Source of the DNA: Alkalihalobacillus pseudalcaliphilus
GTDB lineage: Bacteria > Bacillota > Bacilli > Bacillales > Bacillaceae_D
Length of the DNA stretch: 64,000 nt
NCBI RefSeq assembly: GCF_028610675.1
Contig: NZ_JAQQWS010000014.1
Span: 1-64,000 of the forward strand
Direction of reading: 5' to 3'
Both the position numbers and the translations under genes were made by a program. The notes beneath the pieces were generated by a model, which was not told the DNA's origin, did no database searches, and worked only from the letters and a program-made list of their open reading frames with translations. Shown piece after piece: positions 1-9,927 of this stretch. Every line of letters begins with the position of its first letter. The first letter of the stretch is position 1.

Positions 1-76
1 CACACCAACACAATCCATACTAAAAGAGAGTGGAAACATTGTAGAGGAGTATTTACACAATATTCAGGACTTGACT

Positions 77-718
77 GTTGCGAGCAGAAAAAGGGCGAGG
101 AACCCCGTGCAAACGCTGAATCTCGGGGTTGCGAGCTGGAAAAAGCCGAGGAACCCCAAGCAAACGCCCAATCTCAGGGTTGCGAGCGGAAAAAGAGAGA
201 GTAACCCCGTGCAAACGCTGAATCTCGGGGTTGCGAGTTGAAAAAGGGCGAGGAACCCCGTGCAAACGGTGAATCTCGGGGTTGCGAGCGGAAAAAGGGC
301 GAGGAACCCCGAGCAAACGACGAATCTCGGGGTTGCGAGCTGGAAAAAGCCGAGGAACCCCGTGCAAACGCCCAATCTCGGGGTTACTAGCTGGAAAAAG
401 CGGAGGAACCCCGTGCAAACGACGAATCTCGGGGTTGCGAGCGGAAAAAGGGCGAGGAACCCCGAGCAAACGACGAATCTCGGGGTTACGAGCGGAAAAA
501 AGGAGAGTAACCCCGAGCAAACGCCCAATCTCGGGGTTGCGGGCGGAAAAAGAGGGAGAAAGCCCGAGCAAACGCCCAATCTCGGGGTTACTAGCTGAAA
601 AAGTGCGAGTAACCCCCAAGCAAACGCCCAATCTCAGGGTTGAAGGCGAAAAAAGGGCGAGGAACCCCGAACAAACGCCCAATCTCGGGGTTGCGAGCGG
701 AAAAAGGGAGAGAAAAGC
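77..718 (+). repeat. 51-bp tandem hairpin array (array 1)
   Basis: About 12.5 imperfect direct repeats with a constant 51-bp period; the landmark AATCTCGGGGTT recurs at about 116, 170, 218, 271, 322, 373, 424, 475, 527, 578, 628 and 680. A typical unit contains the perfect inverted repeat CTCGGGGTT, 21 nt, AACCCCGAG, then a 12-nt linker, so each unit can fold as a stem-loop. Because 51 is divisible by 3, long open frames appear on both strands, but they have no ribosome binding site and are repeat artefacts. The same unit recurs near 12.1-12.6 kb and 27.0-27.5 kb in the opposite orientation. Function unknown. Confidence 0.93.
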
Positions 719-814
719 TGAACGTGTCAGTTACTCAAGGGGCTTGATGACACAATGAGCTCTTAAGCTTAGTGATTAGTCATAACTTTGTAATACCGGA
801 AGTGAAGGTGACGA

Positions 815-925
815 GATTGAGTGCATCACCCATGGGCAGCACCCAGTGGGGAGTCATGCGGAGACACCCGCAGGACGCGGAGCATGATTTTCTGTAGCGA
901 TTAGCAAAGATCCGCACATGAGCAT
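815..925 (-). repeat. Dispersed repeat family A, copy 1
   Basis: Read on the minus strand this contains a core AAAATCATGCTCCGCGTCCTG-like segment (about 877-897), preceded by a GCGG and a CTA/CGCTAC block. The same core recurs at about 3700, 15900, 17820 (inverted), 22900 and 40530. It fills the space between array 1 and the end of the ABC permease gene. No ORF or known mobile-element gene is present. Confidence 0.6.
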
Positions 926-937
926 CAGCATCAACTT

Positions 938-1711
938 TCACACAATCCGTTGATATCTTTTAAAAGCTGCAATCACAAGAATAAATGAAACAAACAAAAG
1001 TAGCAATAAATACAAACTATTCTGAAAAACAATCACCCAATCAGTCTGATGTGTGATGACTTCTCTACCTGCTTCAATCGCCCAATGCAGCGGATTAAAA
1101 GCCGCAATTGTTGCGACCCAATTTGGCACAAGCGCTAACGGAATAAATAAACTCGATAAGAAAAGTAAAGGCATGGTAATAAAACTAACAGCAGCCGTCA
1201 AACTTGACTCTTTTAATATAAGCAAGCCCAAAGAAGTTGATAGCACACCCATCGTTAAGCCTAATAATATAGAAATGATGACAAATTGGGTAATGCCTAA
1301 TAATCCTCCTGAAAAATGAGCACCCATTAACACAGCAATACCTATCATCATAATCGCTTGAAAAGCTAATGTTAAGGAATCCTGTAATAATGATCCCCAT
1401 AAGATCGCAGAACGCTTAATCGGAGAAATCATTAAGCGGTCAAGCACACCATCACGATAATCACTTATAATCCCCATTCCTGCGTAAGCACCGGCCATCA
1501 TTGTACTCATCATGACGATACCAGGACCTAAGAAATCCATATAAGCATCCCCACCAAAGCCTGGAATGTCCGCCATACTTGAAAATACTTGACCAAATAA
1601 CACCATCCATAAAACAGGCTGAATAATCGTCATTAAAATCACAAAAGGGGAACGGCTGATACTTCTTAAACTTCTTAAAAAGATGACATAACTATCAGAG
1701 AAGAACTTCAT
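938..1711 (-). CDS. ABC-2 type drug-efflux permease
   Basis: A 257-residue membrane protein of the ABC-2 (DrrB-like) family, which forms the membrane channel of an exporter. Hydrophobic segments lie at roughly 23-43, 60-80, 105-125, 140-165, 175-195 and 230-250, giving about six membrane passes; the middle holds the typical ABC-2 run of a glycine-rich loop followed by DGVLDRL. The start ATG at 1711 follows a GGGGG ribosome binding site and overlaps the stop of the ATPase gene by 4 nt, so the two are translationally coupled. It has no ATPase domain and must work with the upstream gene. The substrate is not evident; the MerR/TipA-type regulator at the head of the operon suggests a drug or other toxic compound. 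Confidence 0.88.
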   Translation of the reverse strand: MKFFSDSYVIFLRSLRSISRSPFVILMTIIQPVLWMVLFGQVFSSMADIPGFGGDAYMDFLGPGIVMMSTMMAGAYAGMGIISDYRDGVLDRLMISPIKRSAILWGSLLQDSLTLAFQAIMMIGIAVLMGAHFSGGLLGITQFVIISILLGLTMGVLSTSLGLLILKESSLTAAVSFITMPLLFLSSLFIPLALVPNWVATIAAFNPLHWAIEAGREVITHQTDWVIVFQNSLYLLLLLFVSFILVIAAFKRYQRIV

Positions 1712-2637
1712 TTGCTTTCCCCCTTCATTAACGTTTTTCCGGTATGCATGAAATATACATCTCCCAAGTTAACCTTCGATAGGGTTACCGAATCAATATC
1801 AACTCCATGTTCTTTTAATTCATGTAGGAGCTCAGGTAATTTTGTGGCACCGTCTGTAACTTGAACATGAAGCTTATCTTCTTTTACAACGAGTTGATTT
1901 TCACCCTGCAAAACCTCTTTTGCTTTTTCAACATGAGGACTTTGAAAGATTAACGTATCGCTTTTCATTCCTCTTTTCAAAGATTCCTTCGTTCCTTCTA
2001 TAACTAGTTTACCTTCATTCATAAAAGCTACATAATCAGCTAACTCATCTGCTTCTTCCATATAATGTGTTGTTAACACAACCGTCATCCCTTGTTCCTC
2101 TTGTAACTGCTTAATCATTTTCCATAAATCAGAGCGAGCTTCAGGATCTAAACCTGTTGTCGGTTCATCTAAGAATAGCAGCCTAGGCTTATGAATAATT
2201 CCCATGGCCAAATCAAGCTTCCTTTTCATACCCCCCGAGTAATTTTTACTTAAACGATTTTGGTCTTTTTCAAGATGAAACATCTTCAGCAATTCATCCA
2301 CTCTCTTTTTTAAAATCTGTCCTTTCAAACCATAGATTTTTCCTTGCATCATTAAATTTTCTTTTCCTGTCCCTAGTGGATCAACGCCTGAATTTTGTGC
2401 AACACATCCGATTACGTGTTTATCGATTTTATTCTCCCCAAAAATATGGATATCTCCTCCATCTTTGGAAACTAATGAAGTTAACATTCGGATGGTTGTT
2501 GTTTTGCCAGACCCATTAGGACCTAGTAACGCAAAAATGCTTCCTGTTTTTACTTGCAATGAAAGGTTTTCAACAGCGACAACCTTTTTCCCATATGTTT
2601 TTCTCACTTGCTTCATGTCAATAGCCACGGACGTCAT
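1708..2637 (-). CDS. ABC exporter ATP-binding protein (DrrA-like)
   Basis: A 309-residue ATPase that should energise export through the adjacent permease. The Walker A motif GPNGSGKTT is near residue 39, the signature YSGGMKRKLDLA near 134, Walker B RLLFLDEPTTGLDP near 153 and the switch histidine (TTHYMEEAD) near 190. The domain after about residue 220 resembles the C-terminal extension of DrrA/NatA-type exporters. The gene overlaps merR upstream by 4 nt and the permease gene downstream by 4 nt, so the three form one operon. Family placement is firm; the exported compound is unknown. Confidence 0.92.
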   Translation of the reverse strand: MTSVAIDMKQVRKTYGKKVVAVENLSLQVKTGSIFALLGPNGSGKTTTIRMLTSLVSKDGGDIHIFGENKIDKHVIGCVAQNSGVDPLGTGKENLMMQGKIYGLKGQILKKRVDELLKMFHLEKDQNRLSKNYSGGMKRKLDLAMGIIHKPRLLFLDEPTTGLDPEARSDLWKMIKQLQEEQGMTVVLTTHYMEEADELADYVAFMNEGKLVIEGTKESLKRGMKSDTLIFQSPHVEKAKEVLQGENQLVVKEDKLHVQVTDGATKLPELLHELKEHGVDIDSVTLSKVNLGDVYFMHTGKTLMKGESK

Positions 2638-3362
2638 TCGTTTTCGCCCCTCTCTTCTTGTACTTTAATTGCTTCTGTAATAAAGGTAATCACTTCCTTT
2701 GTCATCGGATAAAACATCACGCCATTACTTTCTTCAGATATGGCATTCCATGCACTCCCTAGAAATTCCTCATCTTCACCAAACATGTCATAAACACCTT
2801 CAAGCCATCTCGCTGCTAACCTTTGTGCAATTTCCGAGTGCGGTGGTGCATCAAGATTTTCTTTAATTTCATGTACAATCGCTATCCACTGCTCAGCCGT
2901 TTTTTGGTCATGGTTAACAGCCAATAATTTTTCCTTTTGTTCCTCATTCATATACTGATCGAGCACCTCAGAGACACCACCTTCATGGAATAAATGAATG
3001 GCCCCAAAAATTAACGACCAGTTTACTTCCTTCTCTATTTTCATTGAATATAATATCGCTTTAATCGCGGTCTCCATCTCTAAGAGCTTATTCTTTTTTT
3101 CTTTTACCATTATTAATTGTGCCTGTAATGCTTCTTCCCATGTTTGCGTCGATTCTTCAATAATTAGTTTGATTTGTTCTAAAGGAAACCCAATATATTT
3201 CATCGCTAAAATTTGCTCAAGCTTAAACACCTCATCCTCTCCATACAGACGATGACCCCCTCCTGTCGTTGATTGAGGCTTTAATAAACCAATCTCATCA
3301 TAATAATCAAGTGTTCGCTTCGTCACACCCGTCTTTTTAGAAAGCTTTCCAATGGAATACAT
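2634..3362 (-). CDS. MerR-family regulator with TipAS-like effector domain
   Basis: The start chosen is the ATG at 3362 (GAGAGGAG, 7 nt, ATG), giving 242 residues beginning MYSIGKLSKKTGVTKRTLDYY; upstream codons in frame have no ribosome binding site. Residues 1-70 are a MerR winged helix-turn-helix (TLDYYDEIGLLKP), followed by a dimerisation helix (about 80-115) and a C-terminal region of about 120 residues that resembles the TipAS/Mta antibiotic-binding domain. Proteins of this type bind a drug and activate their own operon by untwisting an over-long promoter spacer. The promoter upstream (3402-3432) has exactly this design, so the gene very probably autoregulates itself and the efflux pair. 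Confidence 0.9.
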   Translation of the reverse strand: MYSIGKLSKKTGVTKRTLDYYDEIGLLKPQSTTGGGHRLYGEDEVFKLEQILAMKYIGFPLEQIKLIIEESTQTWEEALQAQLIMVKEKKNKLLEMETAIKAILYSMKIEKEVNWSLIFGAIHLFHEGGVSEVLDQYMNEEQKEKLLAVNHDQKTAEQWIAIVHEIKENLDAPPHSEIAQRLAARWLEGVYDMFGEDEEFLGSAWNAISEESNGVMFYPMTKEVITFITEAIKVQEERGENE

Positions 3363-3401
3363 ATAACATCTCCTCTCATGGGTTATTTTTCCTCTTACTT
3401 G

Positions 3402-3432
3402 AGTATAAAACAACACGTTACGTGTCGTTCAA
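3402..3432 (-). promoter_or_regulatory. MerR-type promoter with 19-bp spacer and central palindrome
   Basis: On the minus strand: -35 TTGAAC (3427-3432), a 19-bp spacer, and -10 TATACT (3402-3407). The spacer carries the dyad ACACG-TWA-CGTGT, extended by AAC/GTT arms with one mismatched pair. A 19-bp spacer with a centred dyad is the hallmark of MerR-activated promoters, and CACGTNACGTG-like dyads are known from TipA/Mta-type regulators. It lies 40 nt upstream of the regulator's start codon. Confidence 0.9.
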
Positions 3433-3469
3433 GCGTATTTTACAAAAAAATTGAAAAGGACAAGCCTAA

Positions 3470-3800
3470 TTTTTGTTTTCAGCTTTTAAAGCATAACTCA
3501 CGAAGTTTTCTATGAAAGCTGCTGCTTACGCTCGGGCTTTCTGTCCTTTTTTCTGGTCCAGACCCCAAAATTTTCTTCCCCTTCGGTAGCATATATATCT
3601 TGCTCTTGCATTTTTACTGGTGAAGAGTTACGACGGCAAGTCAACATGGGCACGTTATTAATAAGTTAGTGTAAACATAAGCGTTGCTCGTCGCTCCTGT
3701 AAATTGTGCTGCGTCCTACACGGTGGCGTTGAACCAATCGGCTACATCCCTAGATCTTAGCTCTACTACTCTTCCCTCAAGGGTTCGCTGCGGTAAATAT
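3470..3800. repeat. Intergenic mosaic of dispersed repeats (families A and B)
   Basis: No gene is visible here. The segment 3695-3790 matches family A (CTGCGTCCT, a GGTGGC block, AATCGGCTAC, GATCTTAGCTCTACTACT). The segment 3610-3695 resembles the tail of family B (GTTAGTG, AGCGTTG, TGCTCG). Around 3518-3560 the string GCTCGGGCTTTCT looks like a single decayed unit of the 51-bp array. The similarity is by eye and divergent. Confidence 0.5.
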
Positions 3801-3845
3801 CCTTTTTGTTACTGGTCACCCTTGAGTTAACGGAAAGCGAACTGC

Positions 3846-3889
3846 AAAAACCCCTTACTCATATGGACTTCATCCATATAAATAAGGGG
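3846..3889 (-). terminator. Rho-independent terminator of the glycolytic operon
   Basis: The inverted repeat CCCCTTACTCATATGGA / TCCATATAAATAAGGGG (3851-3889) forms a long stem with a 5-nt loop. On the minus strand it is followed by a T-run (3850-3846). It lies 26 nt past the enolase stop. Confidence 0.9.
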
Positions 3890-3914
3890 CGTTACTCTTA
3901 ATTTTCTCTATTTA

Positions 3915-5204
<1,290 letters not shown>

Positions 5205-5230
5205 AATAAGGTCATTCCCTTCAATTTAAA

Positions 5231-6763
5231 TTATTTAATAAGTGATTTACCTGTCATCTCAACTGGCTGTTTCGCCTTAAGTAATTCTAAAATGGTCGGT
5301 GCTAAATCAGCTAAAATGCCATCTTCTCTTAATGTTAGCTGTTCATCTGTAACGATAACTGGTACACGATTAGTCGTATGAGCTGTCATAGGCTGGTCAT
5401 CTAGTGTCACAACTTCATCAGCATTACCGTGATCAGCGGTAATGATTGCTGCTCCACCTTTTGCAATAATCGCATCAACCACCAGGCCTAGACATTCATC
5501 AACCGCTTCAACTGCTCTAATCGTTGGCTCAAGCATACCTGAATGTCCAACCATATCAGGGTTAGCGAAATTAAGGATAATCGCATCGTGCTTTTCTGCT
5601 TCAATTTCCGCAACTAAAGCATCCGTCACTTCAAAAGCACTCATTTCTGGTTTTAAATCATACGTAGCGACTTTCGGTGAATCAATTAAAATCCGTTCTT
5701 CCCCATCAAATGGTTGTTCTCGCCCCCCACTGAAGAAGAAAGTAACATGTGGATATTTTTCCGTCTCCGCAATACGTAATTGTTTATAATTTTGTTGGGC
5801 AAGGACTTCCCCTAATGTATTATCTAAGTTTGTCGGCTTAAAAGCAACAAATCCCTTAACCGTTTCACTAAAATGAGTGAGACAAACATAATGAATATCT
5901 TTCGGGTGCTTCACACCACGTTCAAAACCACGAAAATCTTCGTTTGTAAAAACTTGAGACATTTGGATCGCACGGTCAGGACGGAAGTTAAAGAAAATCA
6001 CCGCATCTCCATCTTCAATCGTCGCAACAGGCGAACCGTCTTCTTTTTTGATTACTGAGGGGATCAAGAACTCATCATGAATACTATTGCCATAGCTATC
6101 ATCTATCGCCTCTAACGCAGAGTGATAATCCGGTCCTTCACCATATACCATTGCTCGATACGACTTATCGACACGATCCCAACGCTTATCACGGTCCATC
6201 GCATAATAACGACCGTGAATCGACGCAATCTCACCAACACCTAGCTCATCCATTTGCTTTTCTAAATCCTTAATATATGTTCTTGATGTCGTTGGACCAA
6301 CATCTCGACCATCTAAGAATCCATGAATATAAACCTTCTCGATATTGTTCGCTTTAGCTAACTTAAGAATCGCATAAAGGTGGTTAATATGACTGTGGAT
6401 ACCCCCGTCAGACAATAAACCATATAAATGAAGGGCTGTTCCTTTTTCATTCACATAATTCATGGCATTCTTTAACGTTTCATTTTCGAAAAAATCTCCC
6501 TCACGAATCGATAAATTCACACGAGTTAAACTTTGGTAAACGATACGACCTGCTCCGATATTTAAATGTCCTACCTCAGAGTTTCCCATCTGTCCTTCAG
6601 GTAATCCAACCGCTTCACCTTGAGCTTCTAAAGTCGCATGAGGGTAATGGTTCCAGTAGCGATCAAAATTAGGTTTGTTCGCATTGCTAATAGCATTCCC
6701 TTTTGCTTCATCCCGCATCGCAAATCCATCTAGGATGATTAAAGCTACAGGTTTTTTACTCAT
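5231..6763 (-). CDS. gpmI: 2,3-bisphosphoglycerate-independent phosphoglycerate mutase
   Basis: Interconverts 3- and 2-phosphoglycerate through a Mn2+-dependent phosphoserine intermediate. The 510-residue length is normal. The alkaline-phosphatase-superfamily metal site is visible: LIILDGFAMRD near residue 10, the catalytic serine in GQMGNSEVGHLNIGAGR near 62, the phosphotransferase insert with HGFLDGRDVGP near 155, and the C-terminal metal ligands NFANPDMVGH and ITADHGNADE. Its ATG overlaps the tpiA stop by 4 nt, so the two are translationally coupled. Clostridial and bacillar homologues are pH-sensitive through Mn2+ binding and are relevant to sporulation; that is family knowledge. Confidence 0.98.
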   Translation of the reverse strand: MSKKPVALIILDGFAMRDEAKGNAISNANKPNFDRYWNHYPHATLEAQGEAVGLPEGQMGNSEVGHLNIGAGRIVYQSLTRVNLSIREGDFFENETLKNAMNYVNEKGTALHLYGLLSDGGIHSHINHLYAILKLAKANNIEKVYIHGFLDGRDVGPTTSRTYIKDLEKQMDELGVGEIASIHGRYYAMDRDKRWDRVDKSYRAMVYGEGPDYHSALEAIDDSYGNSIHDEFLIPSVIKKEDGSPVATIEDGDAVIFFNFRPDRAIQMSQVFTNEDFRGFERGVKHPKDIHYVCLTHFSETVKGFVAFKPTNLDNTLGEVLAQQNYKQLRIAETEKYPHVTFFFSGGREQPFDGEERILIDSPKVATYDLKPEMSAFEVTDALVAEIEAEKHDAIILNFANPDMVGHSGMLEPTIRAVEAVDECLGLVVDAIIAKGGAAIITADHGNADEVVTLDDQPMTAHTTNRVPVIVTDEQLTLREDGILADLAPTILELLKAKQPVEMTGKSLIK

Positions 6764-7515
6764 TTTGTTGCCTCCAATAAAGCAAGGAATGAATCAGCTT
6801 CTAAGCTTGCCCCTCCAACAAGTGCACCATCAATATCTTCTTGAGCCATGTACTCAGCAATATTAGCCGGCTTTACACTACCACCATATTGGATACGAAC
6901 AGCATTGGCCGCTTCTTCAGAAAATGAAGTCGCTACAACTTTACGAATATAAGCACATACTTCATTTGCATCAGCTGCAGAAGAAGATTTACCCGTACCA
7001 ATTGCCCAAATTGGCTCATAAGCAATCACAACATCTTTTACTTGTCTTTCTGATAAGTCTCTTAACCCTGCTTCCACCTGTGTTTGAACAACGTCATTTG
7101 TCTTACCAGCCTCACGCTCTTCATCTGTTTCACCACAACACATAATCGGCGTTAACCCACGCTCAAATGCAGCGTGTACTTTTTTATTGACGGTTTCATC
7201 CGTTTCTGCAAACATTTCACGACGTTCTGAGTGTCCAATAATGACATAGTCAACATTCATATCGACAAGAGCCAAAGGAGAAATTTCACCCGTAAAAGCA
7301 CCGTTGTCCTCGAAATGCATATTCTGTGCTCCTACTTTTAAATCAGTTCCTTCTGTTTCAGTGACTAAGCTTTCGAGAAATAACGCTGGTGCACAAATAA
7401 CAGCATCCACCTCTGTACTCGCTGGTACTTTACTTTTCACATCCGCAGCAAAGGCTTTTGCTTCTGACAAAGTCTTATTCATTTTCCAGTTGCCTGCAAT
7501 AATTGGTTTACGCAT
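6760..7515 (-). CDS. tpiA: Triosephosphate isomerase
   Basis: Interconverts dihydroxyacetone phosphate and glyceraldehyde 3-phosphate. The 251-residue length is standard. The N-terminal lysine motif AGNWKMNK (about residues 7-14), the catalytic histidine in IIGHSERRE near 95, the catalytic glutamate in VIAYEPIWAIGTGK near 167 and the phosphate loop IQYGGSVKP near 210 are all present. It sits between pgk (30 nt upstream) and gpmI (4-nt overlap) in the glycolytic operon. Confidence 0.99.
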   Translation of the reverse strand: MRKPIIAGNWKMNKTLSEAKAFAADVKSKVPASTEVDAVICAPALFLESLVTETEGTDLKVGAQNMHFEDNGAFTGEISPLALVDMNVDYVIIGHSERREMFAETDETVNKKVHAAFERGLTPIMCCGETDEEREAGKTNDVVQTQVEAGLRDLSERQVKDVVIAYEPIWAIGTGKSSSAADANEVCAYIRKVVATSFSEEAANAVRIQYGGSVKPANIAEYMAQEDIDGALVGGASLEADSFLALLEATK

Positions 7516-7545
7516 GATTTCACCTCATCCAAAATAGTCAATAAC

Positions 7546-8727
7546 TTATTTATCGTTCAGAGCCACGACACCCGGTAGGATTTTACCTTCCATAAATTCA
7601 AGAGAGGCTCCTCCACCTGTAGAAATATGACTCATTTTACTTGCAACTCCAAATTTCTCAGCAGCCGCAGCGGAATCTCCACCACCTACTACCGAGTAGG
7701 CTTCACTATTCGCTAATGCATCAGCTACACCTTTAGTACCATTGGCAAACGTATCAATTTCAAATACACCCATTGGGCCATTCCAAATGACTAGTTTTGA
7801 TTCATTCACGACTTTTTGATAAGTGGCAATTGTTTCTGGACCAATATCTAGTGATTCCCAATCAGACGGGATAGAATCAATGGCGACAACCTTTGTGTTT
7901 GCTTCAGCAGAGAAATCATCCGCCACCAAGGCATCGGTAGGTAAATAAAGATTTACCCCATTTTCTTTTGCCTTTTTCATAAACGACTTCGCTAAATCAA
8001 TTTTATCTTCTTCCAATAAAGATTTTCCGATATCATGACCTAACGCCTTAATAAATGTGTAAGCAAGTCCGCCACCAATAATAAGGTTGTCTACTTTTTC
8101 TAATAGATTTTCAATAACACCAATTTTATCTTTTACTTTTGCACCACCAATAATGGCTGTAAACGGGCGTTCTGGAGTAGATAATGCTTTACTTAATACA
8201 TCTAATTCCTTCTCCATTAAAAGACCTGAAACAGCTGGTAGATGGTGGGCGATTCCTTCTGTTGAAGCATGGGCTCTATGAGCGGCACCAAAAGCATCAT
8301 TCACAAAAACATCTGCTAGCTTTGCAAATTCCTTCGCTAATTCTTGGTCATTTTTTTCTTCACCAGGATAAAAGCGTACATTTTCTAATAAAAGAATGTC
8401 ACCCTCGTTTAGATCTTGAACAGCTGCTTCTGCTTTTTCACCATAGGCTACATCCACTTTTTGAACGTTTTTGTTTAATAGTTCACTTAATTTATTAGCA
8501 ACAGGTGTTAATCGAAGCTCTTCCACGACCTGACCTTTCGGACGGCCAAGATGACTCGCTAAAATGATTTTAGCACCCTTCTCTACTAAAAATTCGATCG
8601 TAGGAATCGCAGCACGAATACGAGTTTCGTCTGTGATTACCCCATCCTTCATCGGTACATTAAAGTCAACGCGTACAAAAACTTTCTTTCCACCTAAGTC
8701 AAGATCACGAATAGATTGTTTATTCAT
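7546..8727 (-). CDS. pgk: Phosphoglycerate kinase
   Basis: Makes ATP from 1,3-bisphosphoglycerate. It has 393 residues, as in the family. The N-terminal signature VFVRVDFNVPMKDG (about 15-28), the substrate residues in LASHLGRPKG near 58, the hinge and the nucleotide loop GGGDSAAAAEKFG near 350 are intact, and the C-terminal STGGGASLEFMEGKILPGV is canonical. It lies 103 nt downstream of gapA; that gap holds a stem-loop (8785-8812) that may separate gapA-level from downstream expression. Confidence 0.99.
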   Translation of the reverse strand: MNKQSIRDLDLGGKKVFVRVDFNVPMKDGVITDETRIRAAIPTIEFLVEKGAKIILASHLGRPKGQVVEELRLTPVANKLSELLNKNVQKVDVAYGEKAEAAVQDLNEGDILLLENVRFYPGEEKNDQELAKEFAKLADVFVNDAFGAAHRAHASTEGIAHHLPAVSGLLMEKELDVLSKALSTPERPFTAIIGGAKVKDKIGVIENLLEKVDNLIIGGGLAYTFIKALGHDIGKSLLEEDKIDLAKSFMKKAKENGVNLYLPTDALVADDFSAEANTKVVAIDSIPSDWESLDIGPETIATYQKVVNESKLVIWNGPMGVFEIDTFANGTKGVADALANSEAYSVVGGGDSAAAAEKFGVASKMSHISTGGGASLEFMEGKILPGVVALNDK

Positions 8728-8784
8728 GAGCTAATGACCTCCTTTAACCTCTCTATTTTAAAAGGAACTACTTGACAATGGAAA

Positions 8785-8812
8785 GGGGAGCTAGAAAAAA
8801 TTCTACTCCCCC
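8785..8812 (-). promoter_or_regulatory. Stem-loop between gapA and pgk
   Basis: On the minus strand the arms GGGGAG-TAGAA and TTCTAG-CTCCCC form a stem of about 11 pairs around a short T-rich loop. No strong T-run follows (next bases TTTCCATTG), so a partial terminator or mRNA 3'-end protector is more likely than a full terminator. Differential expression of gapA and the downstream genes is known in B. subtilis; the role here is inference. Confidence 0.55.
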
Positions 8813-8830
8813 ACTCCCTATCCAATTAGA

Positions 8831-9838
8831 TTATAAACCTTTACTAGCAATATAATCAACAAGGTCAATGACGCGGTGTGAGTAACCAGATTCGTTATCA
8901 TACCAAGAAATGACTTTTACCATATTTCCTTCCATAACCATTGTTGAAAGAGCGTCAATTGTTGAAGAATGATGATCGCCATTATAATCGCCAGAAACTA
9001 ATGGCTCTTCACTATATCCAAGGATTCCTTTTAAAGGACCTTCAGCTGCTTCTTTAAAAGCTGCATTGATTTCTTCTGCTGTTACTTCTTGATCCAATTC
9101 AGCTACTAAATCTACTAAAGAAACGTTTGGTGTTGGTACACGCATAGCTCCACCGTTTAATTTACCTTTTAATTCAGGAAGAACTAAAGCTACGGCTTTT
9201 GCAGCACCAGTTGATGTTGGAATGATATTTTCAGCAGCTGCACGAGCACGACGGTAATCTTTATGTGGTAAATCTAAGATTTGTTGGTCATTCGTGTAAG
9301 AGTGAACTGTTGTCATCATTCCACGACGAACACCAAATTTATCATTTAATACTTTAGCAAATGGAGCTAAACAGTTTGTCGTACAAGAAGCGTTAGAAAT
9401 TACGCTGTGGTTTGTTGGGTCATACTTGTCTTCGTTAACACCCATAACAACGGTAATATCTTCATCTGAAGCAGGAGCAGAGATAATTACTTTTTTAGCA
9501 CCAGCTTCAATATGCTTAGCTGCATCAGCACGTTTTGTGAAGAAACCAGTTGATTCAACAACCACTTCTACACCGCGGTCTGCCCAGTTTAATTTCGCAG
9601 GGTCACGCTCAGCTGAAACATCAATAACATGCCCATTAACTACTAAATTATCTTCTTTCACTTCTACTTCCGCATCTAAACGGCCGTGAATAGAATCATA
9701 TTTCAAAAGATGTGCAAGCATGTTTGCATCGGTTAAATCATTAATCGCTACAACCTCTACATTTGGGTTGTTTAAAGCTGCACGGAATACGTTACGTCCA
9801 ATTCTTCCAAAACCGTTAATACCAATCTTTGTTGCCAT
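8831..9838 (-). CDS. gapA: Glyceraldehyde-3-phosphate dehydrogenase, glycolytic
   Basis: NAD-dependent oxidation and phosphorylation of glyceraldehyde 3-phosphate. The ATG at 9838 is chosen (GGAGGAG, 9 nt, ATG), giving 335 residues starting MATKIGINGFGRIGRN; the ten upstream codons have no binding site. The Rossmann motif GINGFGRIGR, the catalytic cysteine in SNASCTTNCLAP near residue 152, its histidine partner in TTVHSYTNDQ near 179 and the C-terminal SWYDNESGYSHRV are present. Its position directly after cggR identifies it as the glycolytic GapA rather than the gluconeogenic GapB. Confidence 0.98.
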   Translation of the reverse strand: MATKIGINGFGRIGRNVFRAALNNPNVEVVAINDLTDANMLAHLLKYDSIHGRLDAEVEVKEDNLVVNGHVIDVSAERDPAKLNWADRGVEVVVESTGFFTKRADAAKHIEAGAKKVIISAPASDEDITVVMGVNEDKYDPTNHSVISNASCTTNCLAPFAKVLNDKFGVRRGMMTTVHSYTNDQQILDLPHKDYRRARAAAENIIPTSTGAAKAVALVLPELKGKLNGGAMRVPTPNVSLVDLVAELDQEVTAEEINAAFKEAAEGPLKGILGYSEEPLVSGDYNGDHHSSTIDALSTMVMEGNMVKVISWYDNESGYSHRVIDLVDYIASKGL

Positions 9839-9880
9839 GATAAAATCTCCTCCTAATTTATACTTCAATATATTTTCAAA

Positions 9881-9919
9881 AAGGGAATATCCAATCTACC
9901 AACTATTAATATATCCCTC
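9881..9919 (-). promoter_or_regulatory. Stem-loop in the cggR-gapA gap
   Basis: On the minus strand AGGGATAT and ATATTCCCT pair around a loop of about 22 nt, followed by TTTTTG. In B. subtilis the cggR-gapA mRNA is cleaved near this junction and a stem-loop stabilises the gapA-containing half; the position here matches that arrangement. A weak terminator is the alternative. Confidence 0.5.
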
Positions 9920-9927
9920 TTTAATTC

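Noticed and set aside
53..758. Long overlapping ORFs on both strands across array 1
   Set aside because: They follow from the 51-bp (17-codon) period; no ribosome binding sites, and every frame gives the repeat's own translation. The same applies to 12095-12611 and 27010-27588.
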